A stretch of 64,000 nt of DNA from assembly GCA_027605045.1 (NCBI GenBank), contig JAQFWX010000105.1, positions 1 to 64,000 on the forward strand, written 5' to 3'. Both the position numbers and the translations under genes were made by a program. Source of the DNA: Phallus indusiatus. Lineage: Eukaryota; Basidiomycota; Agaricomycetes; Phallales; Phallaceae. Shown here one piece after another: positions 10,201 to 21,172 of this stretch. The notes beneath the pieces are model-generated. The model had not been told where the DNA came from, did not search any database, and was given only the letters and a program-made list of their open reading frames with translations. Within the stretch, counting starts at the first letter, position 1. Every line of letters begins with the position of its first letter.

Positions 10201-11985
10201 CGGGCGCAGGGGTTGCAGTTGGAGTCGGAAGTCTAGTTTGGGGGAGAGCCACGAAAGGAGAAGCGATCGGTATCGACGGCATAGCTTGCATAGTACCTTT
10301 CCACGTTACTTGAGCCTTCTCAAAGTCTCCATTGACCAATCGAACGTCGCTTCGTCCTTCCCTCTTAGGCTCGACGAGGTTCGATGAATGGCGTTGCACA
10401 ATTTGCGCAGTTGCTACATGTCGTTTCACTTATGCGAAGGCGTTTTCAATAAACTCAAAAACTTACAATCAAATGCACTAAGTCTATTCAAGACCACCCG
10501 CTTTTCCGCAGTTTCAGTATCCAATTCTACCCTTATGCCGAACTTTCTCATTACTTCTTCCACTTTGGCTTCTTCCTCTGAACTGTGTGCCACGTTCGGA
10601 GTGCTAAATCCTAGCATTGTCCCAACATCTGGAATCGGAATTCCTCGGTGACGAGTGCTGTAAGCCTTCCAAAGGGCATGAATAGCCCCCTTTCGAATCC
10701 CACCGAAATGATATTCCAACAAGCATGCAAGTAGATACGAAGTAGCGGGATCCTCAATTCGTTTAAAGAAGCGCGTAAAGAAGTTTTGTAAAGGGGGAGA
10801 AGCGGCTAATGATTTCGTGCGAGATTTGTGAGTTGATCCACTGGTTGGACCTCCTTGTGTATTTGTTGTCGAGACAGCAAAGGACTGGGCATGAGCTCTA
10901 AATTCAAGTGCGGATTGCATTATAGGAGAAAGGAATATATGTTGCGGAAGAGTATGTAAGCGATGAAGAATCGAGTTAGATCGAATATGAGCTAGTAGAT
11001 AGTATGCTCGAAATTCGGCTTCATTGGGTGGCTGAGGATCAGTCACCGGTCGGTCGTCATAGAATTGAATGAGCGATTGGAGAGCTGTGTATATTAAGAT
11101 AAGAATTTGAAACTAATTCACGAAAAGGTCACGTACTCTTCATCATCTGCTCAACTTCTAACCAATAATCAAAGCCACGAATTTCTTCTTTGTCTTCTCC
11201 CGAGACGCCTTCTCCCTCACAAAAAGCATGAACGGCCAAAATGTGGAATCTTGCAATTCTTTCAAAGCATTCTATAGCAGAAGGTCCTTTGATGTGCTGA
11301 ATAACAAAATCCGTTCGAATTGCTCTTGTTCTATCACGAATGAACGCATATGTAGCTGCCAGTCCGTGAGTAGGTAACAGGTCTTCAAGGAGATAATCCA
11401 AAGTTTTCTACAAAATGAGAGGATATTAGGTTATATTATATTCGCGAGATGACATATACCTTGAGTACGTGTGGTGGTCGTAGGTCGCTCGGTAGTGGAT
11501 CTTCATTACCAGCTGCTGAACGACGATATTTCTTCACGGCACGAGTATGATCTATTCTTTTGGGATTTGTACCTGGAATCTAGTAAAACATAACAAAGGT
11601 CCTCTTTGAAGTCACGATCAACAAAGAATATATGTACTACCTTCTCCCACTCGTCGACGTCTTTCTGGAACTCTCTTTCGTGTCGTTCGAATTCGGGACA
11701 CATATCAAGGCATGTTCCAACTACGGTAATAGCACCTGTTAAATCTGTTCGATTTTCAGGATCCGCGATAAGTTTGTTCTTGATGGCATGGGCTCGCAGA
11801 GAGGGACGAAGAGTTTTGAGCTAATTATGGTACGCGGTAAGCAATTTGGATGCACCACGCAGGTCGGGGAATTCGCGCACTTCAAGAAACCGATTCCCAG
11901 GTAGCAAGCCATCGTCTCCAAATTTTCCCTCAGATTCCTTTTGAGTTGCACGAGTAAAACGATGTTGTGTCGGCGCGAAAGCCAT
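7218..11985 (-). CDS. SAC3: SAC3/GANP family mRNA-export factor (TREX-2 scaffold)
   Basis: A long multi-exon gene, roughly 1,350 aa. The start is M-A-F-A-P-T-Q-H. An intron removes an in-frame TAG and gives GNRFLELKTLRPSLRAHAIK. The family signature GTCLDMCPEFERHERE follows, then the PCI-like SAC3 core (YLLEDLLPTHGLAATYAFIRDRTRAIR, FRAYYLLAHIRSNSILHRL and FTRFFKRIEDPATSYLLACL). A long charged coiled coil rich in E, R and K lies around 9600-9950. It is followed by ADITFMNRIFERWKRIVIRR, which resembles the centrin (Cdc31)-binding helix. The C-terminal third looks like the GANP tail. TREX-2 couples transcription to mRNA export at the nuclear pore. The gene is divergent from the epsin gene, 100 bp apart. 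Confidence 0.9.
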
Positions 11986-12085
11986 CGCTGCCAAGTGTGA
12001 CCAACGTTACATTCCGAGACGTACTTATACTTACGTAAGGCGCAGTTGGGTCAAATTGTGTTAGTCCTTTCTGTACAAAGTCATT
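11986..12085. promoter_or_regulatory. Compact bidirectional promoter between SAC3 and the epsin gene
   Basis: Only 100 bp separate the two start codons on opposite strands. Both 5' UTRs and core promoters must lie here or overlap the coding ends. No TATA box is seen. Confidence 0.55.
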
Positions 12086-14015
12086 ATGTCCCTTCAAAGC
12101 CTGGGCAAAGGTACGGCAAGTTTTTGTTTCTCTCTGGGATGTTGTGCGCTGACTATTCCTTCAAGGAACGCTCAGAGTTGTCAAAAACTACACCAAAGTT
12201 TGATTTGTTCACATTGATGTGGCAGCCCTTCTGATTCATTGATTTATCTTAACTTAGGGGTACTCGGATGTTCAGGCTAAAGTTCGAGATGCCACCTCGA
12301 ACGACCCATGGGGACCTAGTGGTACTCAAATGAATGAACTTGCTCAGATGACATATAATCAGTGCGTAGGGTGTAATGCGCAGACTGTCTAATCCTGACA
12401 CGCGCCCCCAGGAATGATTTTGTTGAGATTATGGAGATGTTGGATAAACGACTTAATGATAAAGGTAAAAATTGGCGACATGTTTTTAAAGTACGTTTCT
12501 TTCGTCCCGACAGAATTGTAAACGTTTACGAAGCATTGCGTTTCTAGGCTTTGACTGTTCTTGACTACTGTCTTCACAACGGCTCCGAAAATGTCGTGAT
12601 CTACTTCCGAGACAATGTATACATAATCAAAACTCTCAAGGAATTTCAGTTCGTGGACGAATACGGCAAAGACCAGGGTGCAAATGTACGGCAAAAGGCT
12701 AAAGATATTACAAATCTTCTTCAAGACGAGGCGCGTTTGCGGGAAGAGCGTCGCTCTCGAGCAAATATGCGAGATCGCTTGACTGGAACCTCCAGGCCTG
12801 ATAACGATGATTTCGGTGATTCCGATCGTTCCCGAAACTCTCGTCCGACGCCATCGACCAACTCCAGACGAAATAACCCTAACGCAGAAGATGATGAGCT
12901 TAGTCGTGCCATTGAGTTGAGTAAACGTAGTTTGGCGGAAGAGGAGGCTAGGAAAAAAGAAGAAACCGATTTGCAGCGAGCGATAAGGCTAAGTGAAGAA
13001 GAAGAGGCTAAACGCAAGAAAGCTCTTGAAGATTCAAACGCTCGTAGTCTTTTTGACGATGCTCAGCAAATGTGAGTGGATTCGGGAATATTCCTAGAGT
13101 TGTACTAACGGTTGATGGGTAATAGTAATTCTACAAATCCTTTCCCTCTTCTTGATGTTTCATCCCCGAATACCCTTCAACCTCAATATACTCAACTTCA
13201 ACCGCAGTTGACCTCTTTCAACCCTTACGCCCAACTGCAACAACAAGAACAGTTGCAGGTTAGTATTGATCATGGTTACTAAGCCTATACTAACGTCTAT
13301 TTAGGCTGAATATCTTGCACAACAACAACAATGGCTTCTGCAGCAACAGCAACAGCAACAGGCTCAAGCCCAAGCCCAAGCCCAAGCTCAAGCCCAGGCC
13401 CAGGCTCAAGCTCAAGCTCAAGCTCAAGAAGAATGGTTCAGGCAACAACAATTGCAACAGCAGCAACAGCTTCAACAGTTCTTACAGCCACAGCCGCAGT
13501 TGTTTGCTCAACCTACGGGATTCGGGTTGGTTCCTTTTTCTCATTGTTTTTGTGCAGCGCGAATTCATATGTAATTAGAACGAATAATCCATTTGCACCC
13601 CAGCCAACTCCGCCGATGCCAGTACTCTCCAATAACAGCTTCACGTCCTCCTCCTCATCGTTCTCTCCGAGTGTCAATTCCACTCCTACAATTAACACCA
13701 CCTCCAGCAGCACCGCTTCTACACCAAGTATACCCCCCGCAAAGACAAAGTCTGACGGACAGTTTTCACATTTGGCGAACCTTATTGGAAACAGGTATGT
13801 CAAAAAGTAAGTTACGTAGTATTCTGTGTTTGAAGTGTTATCACAACAGGGAAGACGGTATCGATACCTTTGGGAATATTGGACCGTTGCGATTCGGGCA
13901 CACTCAAGCCGGACTGCAGGCGCAGAGGACTGCAAACGGCTATAACCCGTTCCAGGCGAACAACCAGCAGCAACAACAGGCTGCCAGCCAAGATCAACCT
14001 TTCTTCACGATTTAG
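12086..14015 (+). CDS. Epsin-type ENTH-domain endocytic adaptor (Ent1/Ent2-like)
   Basis: Short first exons join as MSLQSLGK-GTLRVVKNYTK-GYSDVQAKVRDATSN, giving the amphipathic helix 0 and the start of the ENTH domain. The domain continues through GPSGTQMNELAQMTY, FVEIMEMLDKRLNDKGKNWR and ALTVLDYCLHNGSENVVIYF. Two ubiquitin-interacting motifs follow (DELSRAIELSKRS and DLQRAIRLSEEEE). Then come a Gln/Gln-Ala repeat, three NPF motifs for EH-domain partners and a C-terminus ending Q-P-F-F-T-I. Length is about 500 aa. Epsins bind PtdIns(4,5)P2, ubiquitinated cargo and EH proteins at clathrin-coated sites. All introns are GT-AG. The order ENTH, UIM, UIM, polyQ, NPF matches fungal epsins. Confidence 0.93.
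13318..13430 (+). repeat. Coding CAA/CAG and CAA-GCY repeat (polyQ then Gln-Ala) in the epsin gene
   Basis: A short Gln run is followed by about eleven Gln-Ala dipeptides with mixed CAA/CAG and GCC/GCT codons. Synonymous variation shows it is maintained at protein level but still repetitive enough to slip. On the opposite strand it creates a spurious Leu-rich frame. Confidence 0.9.
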
Positions 14016-14141
14016 AGAGGTTTTATATTGTACTTTAAGGAGTTTTAGTCTGTATTTATTACATTCCTTATGCAAAAGATAATGTGCGAGACGCGTGACG
14101 GGAATGTGACATAATTCCCCTTAGGCGGTGGGCGACCTGCA

Positions 14142-15223
14142 ATGATCTCCAAGTCTGAAAAGTCCTATATTCGAGCATCTTTGTTGTCAGAACCTCCAAC
14201 TCGTTCTGATGGACGTGGGCTACTCGACTATCGCACCATCAAGTTGGAAACAGGTGTTATTGCCCAGTCCAACGGAAGTGCAATGATTAATTTGGGAAAA
14301 ACTGGAGTCGTTGCTGCCTCCCGACTGGAAGTAGACAATATACTGAACGGGGAAGGGGGACGAATCGAATGTCATGTATCGTGGTATTGTGCACGTTAAA
14401 TCTGACTGCGTGGTTCTTTTTCTGACCTATTTTTGACAACAGTTCACCGGTAGCATACCCCTCTCTCTCGTCTTCGGCGCTGGATGACCTACAAATTGTT
14501 TATGGAGATTTGTTGAACTCTGTTCTGGGACATAAGACATTACAACCGACTAACCTAGAGATTCTTCCTGGACAAAAAGCGTGGCGTTTGAACCTGGATC
14601 TGATCGTATTGTCGGACGCAGGAAACATATACGACGCGTTATTCATCGCGGCAAAAGCTGCTCTGTCGGATACACGAGTGCCTCTTACGCGTCCAATAGA
14701 ATTTAGGACAGCAGAGCGCACTACCGAAGACAATAGTAAATCGGGATTGGACACGCGTCGACAACAAACGCAGGCTGCAGCCGATTTCGAGCTGAGGGAT
14801 TATTGGGATGAAGGGGAACTGTTGTCTGGGCGAGAAGGTTGGCCCGTCTGTATTACATTGAATCTCGTCAGTCAAAAGAAGCTTGCTGCTCTTTCTTTTT
14901 CTCCGAACTCAGCAATATGACCAGCTCTCGTCAACTCATTTTCTTGACGCCACATTCCAAGAAGAAGACGCGATATCTTCGCGTCTTCTAGTAATCTTTT
15001 CTTGCAAGAATCCCCAAGCACCTACACTTCATGGAATGAAATTACTAGGGACGGGAGAGGTTGTGACGCAAGATATAAAAAAGTTGATTGAGGTATACAC
15101 GAGCCCCCGCCCACGATGTTAAACTAATTAAACATTTAGAATGGCGAGAAATACGCTAAGGACCTGTGCAAGCTCATGAATACAAAATTAATTGACAATA
15201 TCAATCTATCAATAAACAGTTGA
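14142..15223 (+). CDS. RRP42: Exosome core ring subunit Rrp42 (RNase PH-like, EXOSC7)
   Basis: Four exons give about 305 aa. Seen: KSYIRASLLSEPPTRSDGR at the N-terminus, the first RNase PH domain (LLDYRTIKLETGVIAQSNGS, then GKTGVVAASRLEV), IECHVSSPVAYPSLSSS across a GT-AG join, and LNSVLGHKTLQPTNLEI-LPGQKAWRLNLDLIVLSDAGN, which is diagnostic for Rrp42-like subunits. The last exon encodes NGEKYAKDLCKLMNTKLID before TGA. In eukaryotes this subunit is a catalytically inactive part of the hexameric ring that guides RNA to Rrp44. It starts 127 bp after the epsin stop. Confidence 0.9.
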
Positions 15224-15840
15224 AATTGGTTAAGTGAAGAATTTTTCGCCTGGACAGTACCCACATCAGCTGCTGACTCGGAAAGCTCCATTGAAGCGCT
15301 TGATGCATGTGCATGTGTTGAACGTTGATGACTCAGCCACTCATTTCTTTGTGTTTTTTTTTTGATCTATCTAAAAAGATCCGAATGAAATAAGATCAAG
15401 ATGAGACAGGAGAATGACCGTCCCTGTGAATAATATTAAGCTTCCTTTGCGAAGAACTTGTCTCATGCTCACTCAACCTTTGCTGTACTCACCTGTAACC
15501 AACTCCCCGACAATCGCACTGCTCCAATAATAAGTGAGTTTCAGTCGATCTCATCTCGTGTAATTTGTAACTTATTTTTTACTCTCTTTCACCGCATTAT
15601 CGGATTTCATTATTAAATTAGATCCCACCATTTTCAAATCAAAGATATGTCCTGCGCTTATTCGCTGGGGCCAAGACGTGTGGTTACGTTTTTCTGATTG
15701 AAAGAAAGGAAGGTAAAGGAAGGCTGTTAGGCATCAATAGACGCGGGGGTTATTTAACAAAAGGTCAAACGTCACTTGCTCAGCCAGATACTTTTCACAA
15801 GACAAACAACCCATTCACACAACTGAAGTTCAAGTGGCAC
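15224..15840. other. Intergenic region, RRP42 3' side and Ras promoter
   Basis: No open frame of interest. It contains T-rich and CT-rich tracts (for example 15350-15362 and 15575-15600), as commonly found upstream of fungal genes. A possible core promoter was not identified. Confidence 0.5.
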
Positions 15841-16800
15841 ATGTCGGATACTGTGAGTAATGTCTAAGCGGATTCTACTCTGATTTTCATCTTACAATGT
15901 AATTCTTTAGACTCACAACGCGCTCTATCGGCAATATAAATTGATTGTTTTGGGGAGTGGTGCGGTTGGGAAGAGCGCTCTTACCATACGATTTCTGCGC
16001 TCGCATTTCGTTGATGATTATGACCCAACAATTGAAGGTGAGTTTCTGTACACACATTAATGTCCAATCCTGGCCTCCTTTTATCCGAATCGTAATCATG
16101 CCACACAGATTCGTATGTCAAACATACTGTCGTTGACACAGAAGAAGCCGTTCTCGATATTCTGGATACGGCTGGACAAGAAGAATACAGGTGAGTTATT
16201 TGCCTTGAAATCGCATCGCTGACGCCAAGATGTCTTTCAGCGCCCTTCGCGAGCAGTACATGCGCAACGGGGAGGGCTTTCTACTCGTATACTCCATCAC
16301 CTCAAGAGAATCGTACAGGGAGATCAAACATTTCCATCAACAAATATTAAGAGTCAAAGACGCTGCTACGTTCCCAGCAATTATAGTTGGTAATAAGTGC
16401 GATTTGGAATTTCAGCGAGAAGTTGGAAGGGAAGGTGAGGCTGTCCTTCATTTAATATAAATTTCTATTTCACATAATTGATTGATCGTGGTTCCGCAGA
16501 GGGTCGTGATCTCGGCAGAGAGCTGGATTGTATGGTAGAAGAGACATCAGCCAAAGATGGTATTAATGTTGATGAAGTTTTCCATATGCTGGTTCGTCGT
16601 ATAAGGCAACATAACAAGGTATGTCTGTCAGGTAATCAACAATACGGATTTTCACTGGAAGCGTTATATTCGAATAATAGGCCCAAAAGTATCGACGAAC
16701 GTTATTACATCCTACGAGTCTACTTGCCCAGGAGAATGAAGAAGCCAAAAATCAAAATGACTTGGGAACGAAGCTATGTTGCGGATGTATTATTGTTTGA
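15841..16800 (+). CDS. Ras-type small GTPase with C-terminal CAAX box
   Basis: About 219 aa from several exons. The P-loop is [14 protein letters not shown], the effector region [11 protein letters not shown], switch [18 protein letters not shown], the base-binding motif GNKCDL and the G5 motif ETSAK. The last exon adds a variable region ending [11 protein letters not shown]. The final CIIV is a prenylation box, preceded by two Cys that could be palmitoylated. The protein should act at membranes upstream of adenylate cyclase or MAPK signalling; this is inferred. The residue equal to human Gly12 is Gly but the one equal to Gly13 is Ala, so it differs from canonical Ras1. All introns are GT-AG. 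Confidence 0.92.
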
Positions 16801-17308
16801 AGGGTTACGAAGACCTTATTTATTATTTATTATTGGGCCGCTGTTTTAACTCAAGTCCCTGATCGACTCTTTTGGACCACAGGATTCAATTTCGTATGGC
16901 ATATTACTCATTGTTTCATTCAATTATTTGTTATTCGTATATCTCATAGCCTTCATTTTTGCGATGTTACCTGATATGAAGTTAATAAACGTTTGTTGAT
17001 AATTCAGGCTGGCTGAGACGCGACCGTATTTGAATTGCAGCAGTGACGGATGGCTTAGAGATAATCATCAGCCCGGGCAGGTTCGGTGGAAATAAAAACA
17101 AGCATGCATAATCAGAGCCACGATTAGAATGTCCCAACAATTACAGAAATAGACACAGCACAAGTTCTGTACAATTAAACCAGATAAAAATTAGCCGACT
17201 TAAAGATAAAGAGAGCCCAAACAAGAAAGACGGGTTGAGTATGTATGTATGTATGCAATAGATGTGCAAGTCCGAAAGTATTTTTCCCTTTGAAAAGAAA
17301 ACGAATAA
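16801..17308. other. Convergent 3' region between the Ras and six-hairpin hydrolase genes
   Basis: About 500 bp that must hold both 3' UTRs. A short GTAT tetranucleotide microsatellite lies near 17238-17255. No gene seen. Confidence 0.5.
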
Positions 17309-19057
17309 TCAAAATAATAACCATGCGAGAAGGATCAAATGAGAAATTATATAAAGCGTTTTTGGAAGAGCAAGGTGAGCCCCATTGGCCCCCGGGGAAC
17401 CAATGGCGACCCAGTCTTTATGGGCAGCAGTCATTTCAACAACAAATGCTTGACCTTCGGGAGACTGAGATCCCTGTGTAGTCCAGTCGATTGGATTAAC
17501 TACAGGTGTTAGCCAGCCATCAGATGTGATCTAGAAATCGTTACTCTGTTGCTTGTTGTCAGTAGAGTGTGATTGCTACGCTTACGTGGTCGCTGGTACT
17601 CAGTACCATCCTGCTCTTTTCTGCGTGAGGGAGGTTGTGATATACACCTTCCAGTACGGCTAGACGATATGTCGAAGCGGTGAGAAGTGCGGTGCTTGAT
17701 GCATCCTCAAAGGTAGTACTGTTAGTTGCGTAGTTAGGGAAAAGACCGGACGGGTTCTAGAGGAGAAAAATAAGATGGTGTCTCGGTGATGCCATACCAT
17801 GGCAATAACATATGAAGTGTCCTTACAATGTTACCGTACATCCCATCCAGAATCTCAATGACCCAGTTTTTAAGATCATTCTGTTCGCTTTGAAGCTGAT
17901 TAGCGAAATGTGAGTTCTTTATTGTAGCGAGTACGCGGAGTGTTCCTGCCGCGGCCCACCCATTACCTGGAACATGAAATCAATTTAATTTTATATTTGA
18001 TAAAACCCAGCGAGATAAAGTCATACCGGTAGACCAATGTCCTGAATCAGCTGCGCCTGTACCAAGGTCTATATGACGCCACACATTATTGGCATCTGGG
18101 TCACGAAGATACTTGCGATACAGCATGATTTGGTTGTATGCTTCAGTGACAATAGACTGGTTATTTGTCAATACACCATAGTAAGCAAGAAAAGGCGGGA
18201 CCATGTAAATGAAATCTGCCCTATTGAGAATATTCGAGAAATGGTATGCTTCCAGTGTGGTGGAAAACGCACCATAATTGAACTTCAGAGACACGGTGAC
18301 TTATGGCGCCATCAGATGTGCGAGGTACAACGTTCAAGATGTAATTCAATTGATTTTGTGCTGCTCCTGCAAAATTCAATGGCCCGCTTGTTGTGACAAG
18401 TGGAGTTGGAGAACTTGTGGCTGATGACGAAGAGGAAGTGGCGCTGGAGGAGTGACTGCTAGTGGAGGTGTTGGTTGTGGGGGTTGTAGAGGTTGTGGCA
18501 TTTTGACTGACAACGTCCGCAAAACGAGCAGCATTTTGCGATGATTGCGCAGGTTGAAAACCGGTCCAGTTAGCCAATAGTACGGCCACACCTAGACTAG
18601 CGGGATCGCCAGCTGCACCATCACCGTCTATGAGTGCCTGTGGAGTGCCATTGTTGGGACCGTTGCCGAGATCGGCGACTGTCATTGCAGCAATTGCCAG
18701 GACATCTGTTAGATTCGTACTCCCTGCTACTGACGAGGGTGGTGATTTGGGAGGAGGTAAGGGCGTGTTGGAAAACACAGAGTAGAAGGTCGCATTTAGT
18801 TCTGTTAGAGCTTGAGCGCGTGTACCGATTTCCCAGCTGTTTAAAGCTGATTTTAGAACAAGGACTTTATGGTCATTGATGACGACTTTTATTCACCTTT
18901 GTGTTGCGCCTTCTGCGAGACGGGCAAGAACGAGATTAAGCTGCTCATTTGTGATGTCCTGAGCAGAGACGATCCAAGGAATGAAGGAAAGAACGACAAA
19001 GAGAGTTGACCAATGGTGTGTCCTAATGTCTCGGGCACGTTTGAGATACGAATGCAT
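17309..19057 (-). CDS. Secreted six-hairpin glycoside hydrolase (GH105/YteR-like)
   Basis: An N-terminal signal sequence (basic MHSYLKRARDIRTHH, then the hydrophobic stretch to V-S-A-Q) precedes WEIGTRAQALTELNATFYSVF after a GT-AG intron. Core motifs: LIDGDGAAGDPASLGVAVLL, NQLNYILNVVPRTSDGAISHR, FIYMVPPFLAYYGVLT, EAYNQIMLYRKYLRD, DSGHWSTGNGWAAAGTLRVL, and DGWLTPVVNPIDW-TTQGSQSPEGQAFVVE near the end. A Ser/Thr-rich linker interrupts the N-terminal third. The protein ends in a hydrophobic run of about 15 residues, like a GPI-anchor signal or membrane tail. The family acts on unsaturated uronic-acid ends of plant polysaccharides; activity here is inferred. GH76 was considered, but the overall motif order fits the YteR-like group better. 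Confidence 0.8.
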
Positions 19058-19681
19058 GATTTGAGGACCCGTGTATGTGTCTCAAAATAGAGGAGAAATG
19101 CAAACAATTTTTTTTGATTTTAGTAGTTGCGAGAAAGAGAGGAAAAGAAGTAAGGTTTCCACCACATTCTGTTAAGAAAGGGAATGCGTGGAGGCGGAAG
19201 GTACGGCGCCAGGGTCGAAGAGAGGGGGTACCGCTGCTCCAGAGCAGCAACTTTTAGGCCAAAAGGCTAGAAGCGGTCGCCGACTAATTTAGCTAAAATA
19301 AAAACCCACGCGGAATATCATGATGTGCGATTGACATATGGCCAATAATTGGTGAACGCTTCGCTGTAACATGTCTAGTTATTTGATGATTTGTATCAAT
19401 CGCTTTCTTCATTCCTCAGTGCAATAAAATGAAAACTGACATTTCCAGTTCCTTGACCCGGCATAAACTCGGCATTGACTTTGCAAGTTGCTAAAAGGAG
19501 GCGCGGGGGATTTGTCACTGAGATGTCACAAGAACGTTTGTATTATGTAATAGGCTTGGCATCGATGTCCCCGGACCAACTCGGTTTGCACAGAAAAACA
19601 TCCGTCGATTTTCAGAAACTCAGTTTTACAAAAACTATTACATATCGTCTATTTGTTTCCTACGTTTATATACTTCCAAAT
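19058..19681. other. Intergenic region upstream of the six-hairpin hydrolase gene
   Basis: No supported gene. Small open frames on both strands lack domains. It holds the hydrolase promoter and the 3' end of the ABM-domain gene. Confidence 0.5.
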
Positions 19682-20445
19682 TTAAATCCTGATATTGATA
19701 TGCAAAACCTCGTGCTTGTTGATAGTCGGTGGCACTGACAAAAGCGCCTCTGCATGGGCCAACAATTTCGCAGCGACGGGTCCGTTCAAGTGGGCATCGA
19801 TGCCTTCTTGGGTGGCCGCAGTGTCGAAGATACCAAACTCGGTTTCACTCTTCCTAAACGCATACCATTGCAATGTTAAGGGTTCATTTTCCGCGACAGT
19901 AGCACAAGCACTCTTCAAGAATTCTTTGACCGTTTCCGCTTGATCAGGTTTAGCAACGAGAGGGACATATAATCCAAGTTTGGCGTCCTGTTTTGCAGAT
20001 TCGGGGCGAACGAGGGATGCGAGAATCTCCACCTTATTGATTTCGGGGCCTTCCGCGAGCAGTTTCGGCGCATTTTCACCCAAAGCTGCTGCGACCTTCC
20101 CATTCAGATGGGCATCTCTCCCGGTTTCATCAGCGAAAGTATCAAAAATGGCGTATTTCGTGTCAGACAATTTGACACCAAACCTACCAAACAGATGAAA
20201 CAAGCGAGGAATTAGAATTAGAGACTAGAAGCATGGTAAGCCGGACTACGGGCGTACCATTCTGTAGTCAACGGTTCCGATTCGCTCACTATTTGGCGTC
20301 CAACGCCGATGAAGCTGCTAAGAGCTTCGCTCTTGTCCGGTTGGGCCGTAAGGGGGACAAAAAGACCAACGGTTGCTATATGGAGAAAACGGCAACTTAA
20401 GAAAGCATATATATAGGCGGACAGCGAACACCTACTGTTTGGCAT
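19682..20445 (-). CDS. Protein with two ABM-type (dimeric alpha/beta barrel) domains
   Basis: Three exons: M-P-N-T joins to TVGLFVPLTAQPDKSEALSS, then TTEWFGVKLSDTKYAIFDTF, then the second unit. The two halves are repeats: VGLFVPLTAQPDKSEAL... matches LGLYVPLVAKPDQAETVKEF, and KYAIFDTFADETGRDAHLNG matches EFGIFDTAATQEGIDAHLNG. This is the pattern of antibiotic biosynthesis monooxygenase (ABM) folds, small cofactor-free or heme-binding enzymes. A fused tandem would let one chain form the barrel that two chains normally make. Length is about 230 aa with no signal peptide, so cytosolic. The substrate is unknown. Confidence 0.82.
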
Positions 20446-21172
20446 CGATACTAATTGATAATTGTTTTGCGAAGGTGAAAGTAGGAGTGCTTGGGGATGA
20501 ATGAAAGATGGTGAGATAAAAGTGATTCGAGAGAGTTTTTATAAATCGATTTTGAAACACAAGTCTCAGCCTGTGGGAATTCGATTCTGGCGATCTTCCG
20601 AGAACAGCGCGGAGGTTGTCGGCCTATGGGAAAATCTTATTTTTTCATCGTGCAAGACCAGATTAATGAAGCTGGTGCACTCGAGGAAGATAAAAAACTT
20701 TTGTAAAAAGACTTAAAAAACACATAAATACCAGTATTATGCCTAATATTCAGGCCATGGTCAACAAGAACTGTGTGACCCACTGACGTCATTTGGTGGG
20801 TGGCGTCACAGTCCGACGATGGAACGGGGCATGCTGTAAAAACGATTAACTACCTGCATGATAAAGAATTGTACTCGATAGCAAAGCCGAAAACGGGGTG
20901 ATATCAACTGCGGTGAATCCTCTCTTTCAGATCACCTCAGATTTCTCAGCAGGAGAACCTGTTGGCAGGGCTGCTGCCAGTTGGGCGTGCTTAAAGAACC
21001 AACGATGCTGATTGCTGATTGCTTTCTTAAGTCCTTGTCATGCAGATCCAATAACGGTTGATCGTCTATTTGAATTGATATGGCATACTTATCAATGGCG
21101 ATAAGCAACTAGACTTGAAATGGTGAGTGCATATACAACATTAGCTTACATACACTCTGATCGCAAATTTAG
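20446..21172. other. Intergenic region between the ABM-domain and PhzF-like genes
   Basis: Contains the ABM gene promoter (TATA-like element given separately) and the 3' flank of the PhzF-like gene. A near-palindromic stretch, TGACGTCA-like, lies at about 20784-20791 and could bind a bZIP factor. No gene seen. Confidence 0.45.
20536..20544 (-). promoter_or_regulatory. TATA-like box of the ABM-domain gene
   Basis: TTTATAAAAA on the minus strand lies about 90 bp upstream of the start codon at 20445, a normal distance for a TATA-driven, possibly inducible, fungal gene. Confidence 0.4.

Noticed and set aside
11820..11900. TAG in frame in the N-terminal part of SAC3.
   Set aside because: The TAG is the end of an intron (GTGCGC ... 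AATTAG). The spliced product gives the conserved N-R-F-L-E-L-K-T-L-R.
13290..13475. A minus-strand Leu-rich open frame with apparent repeats.
   Set aside because: It is the complement of the Gln-Ala repeat in the epsin gene.
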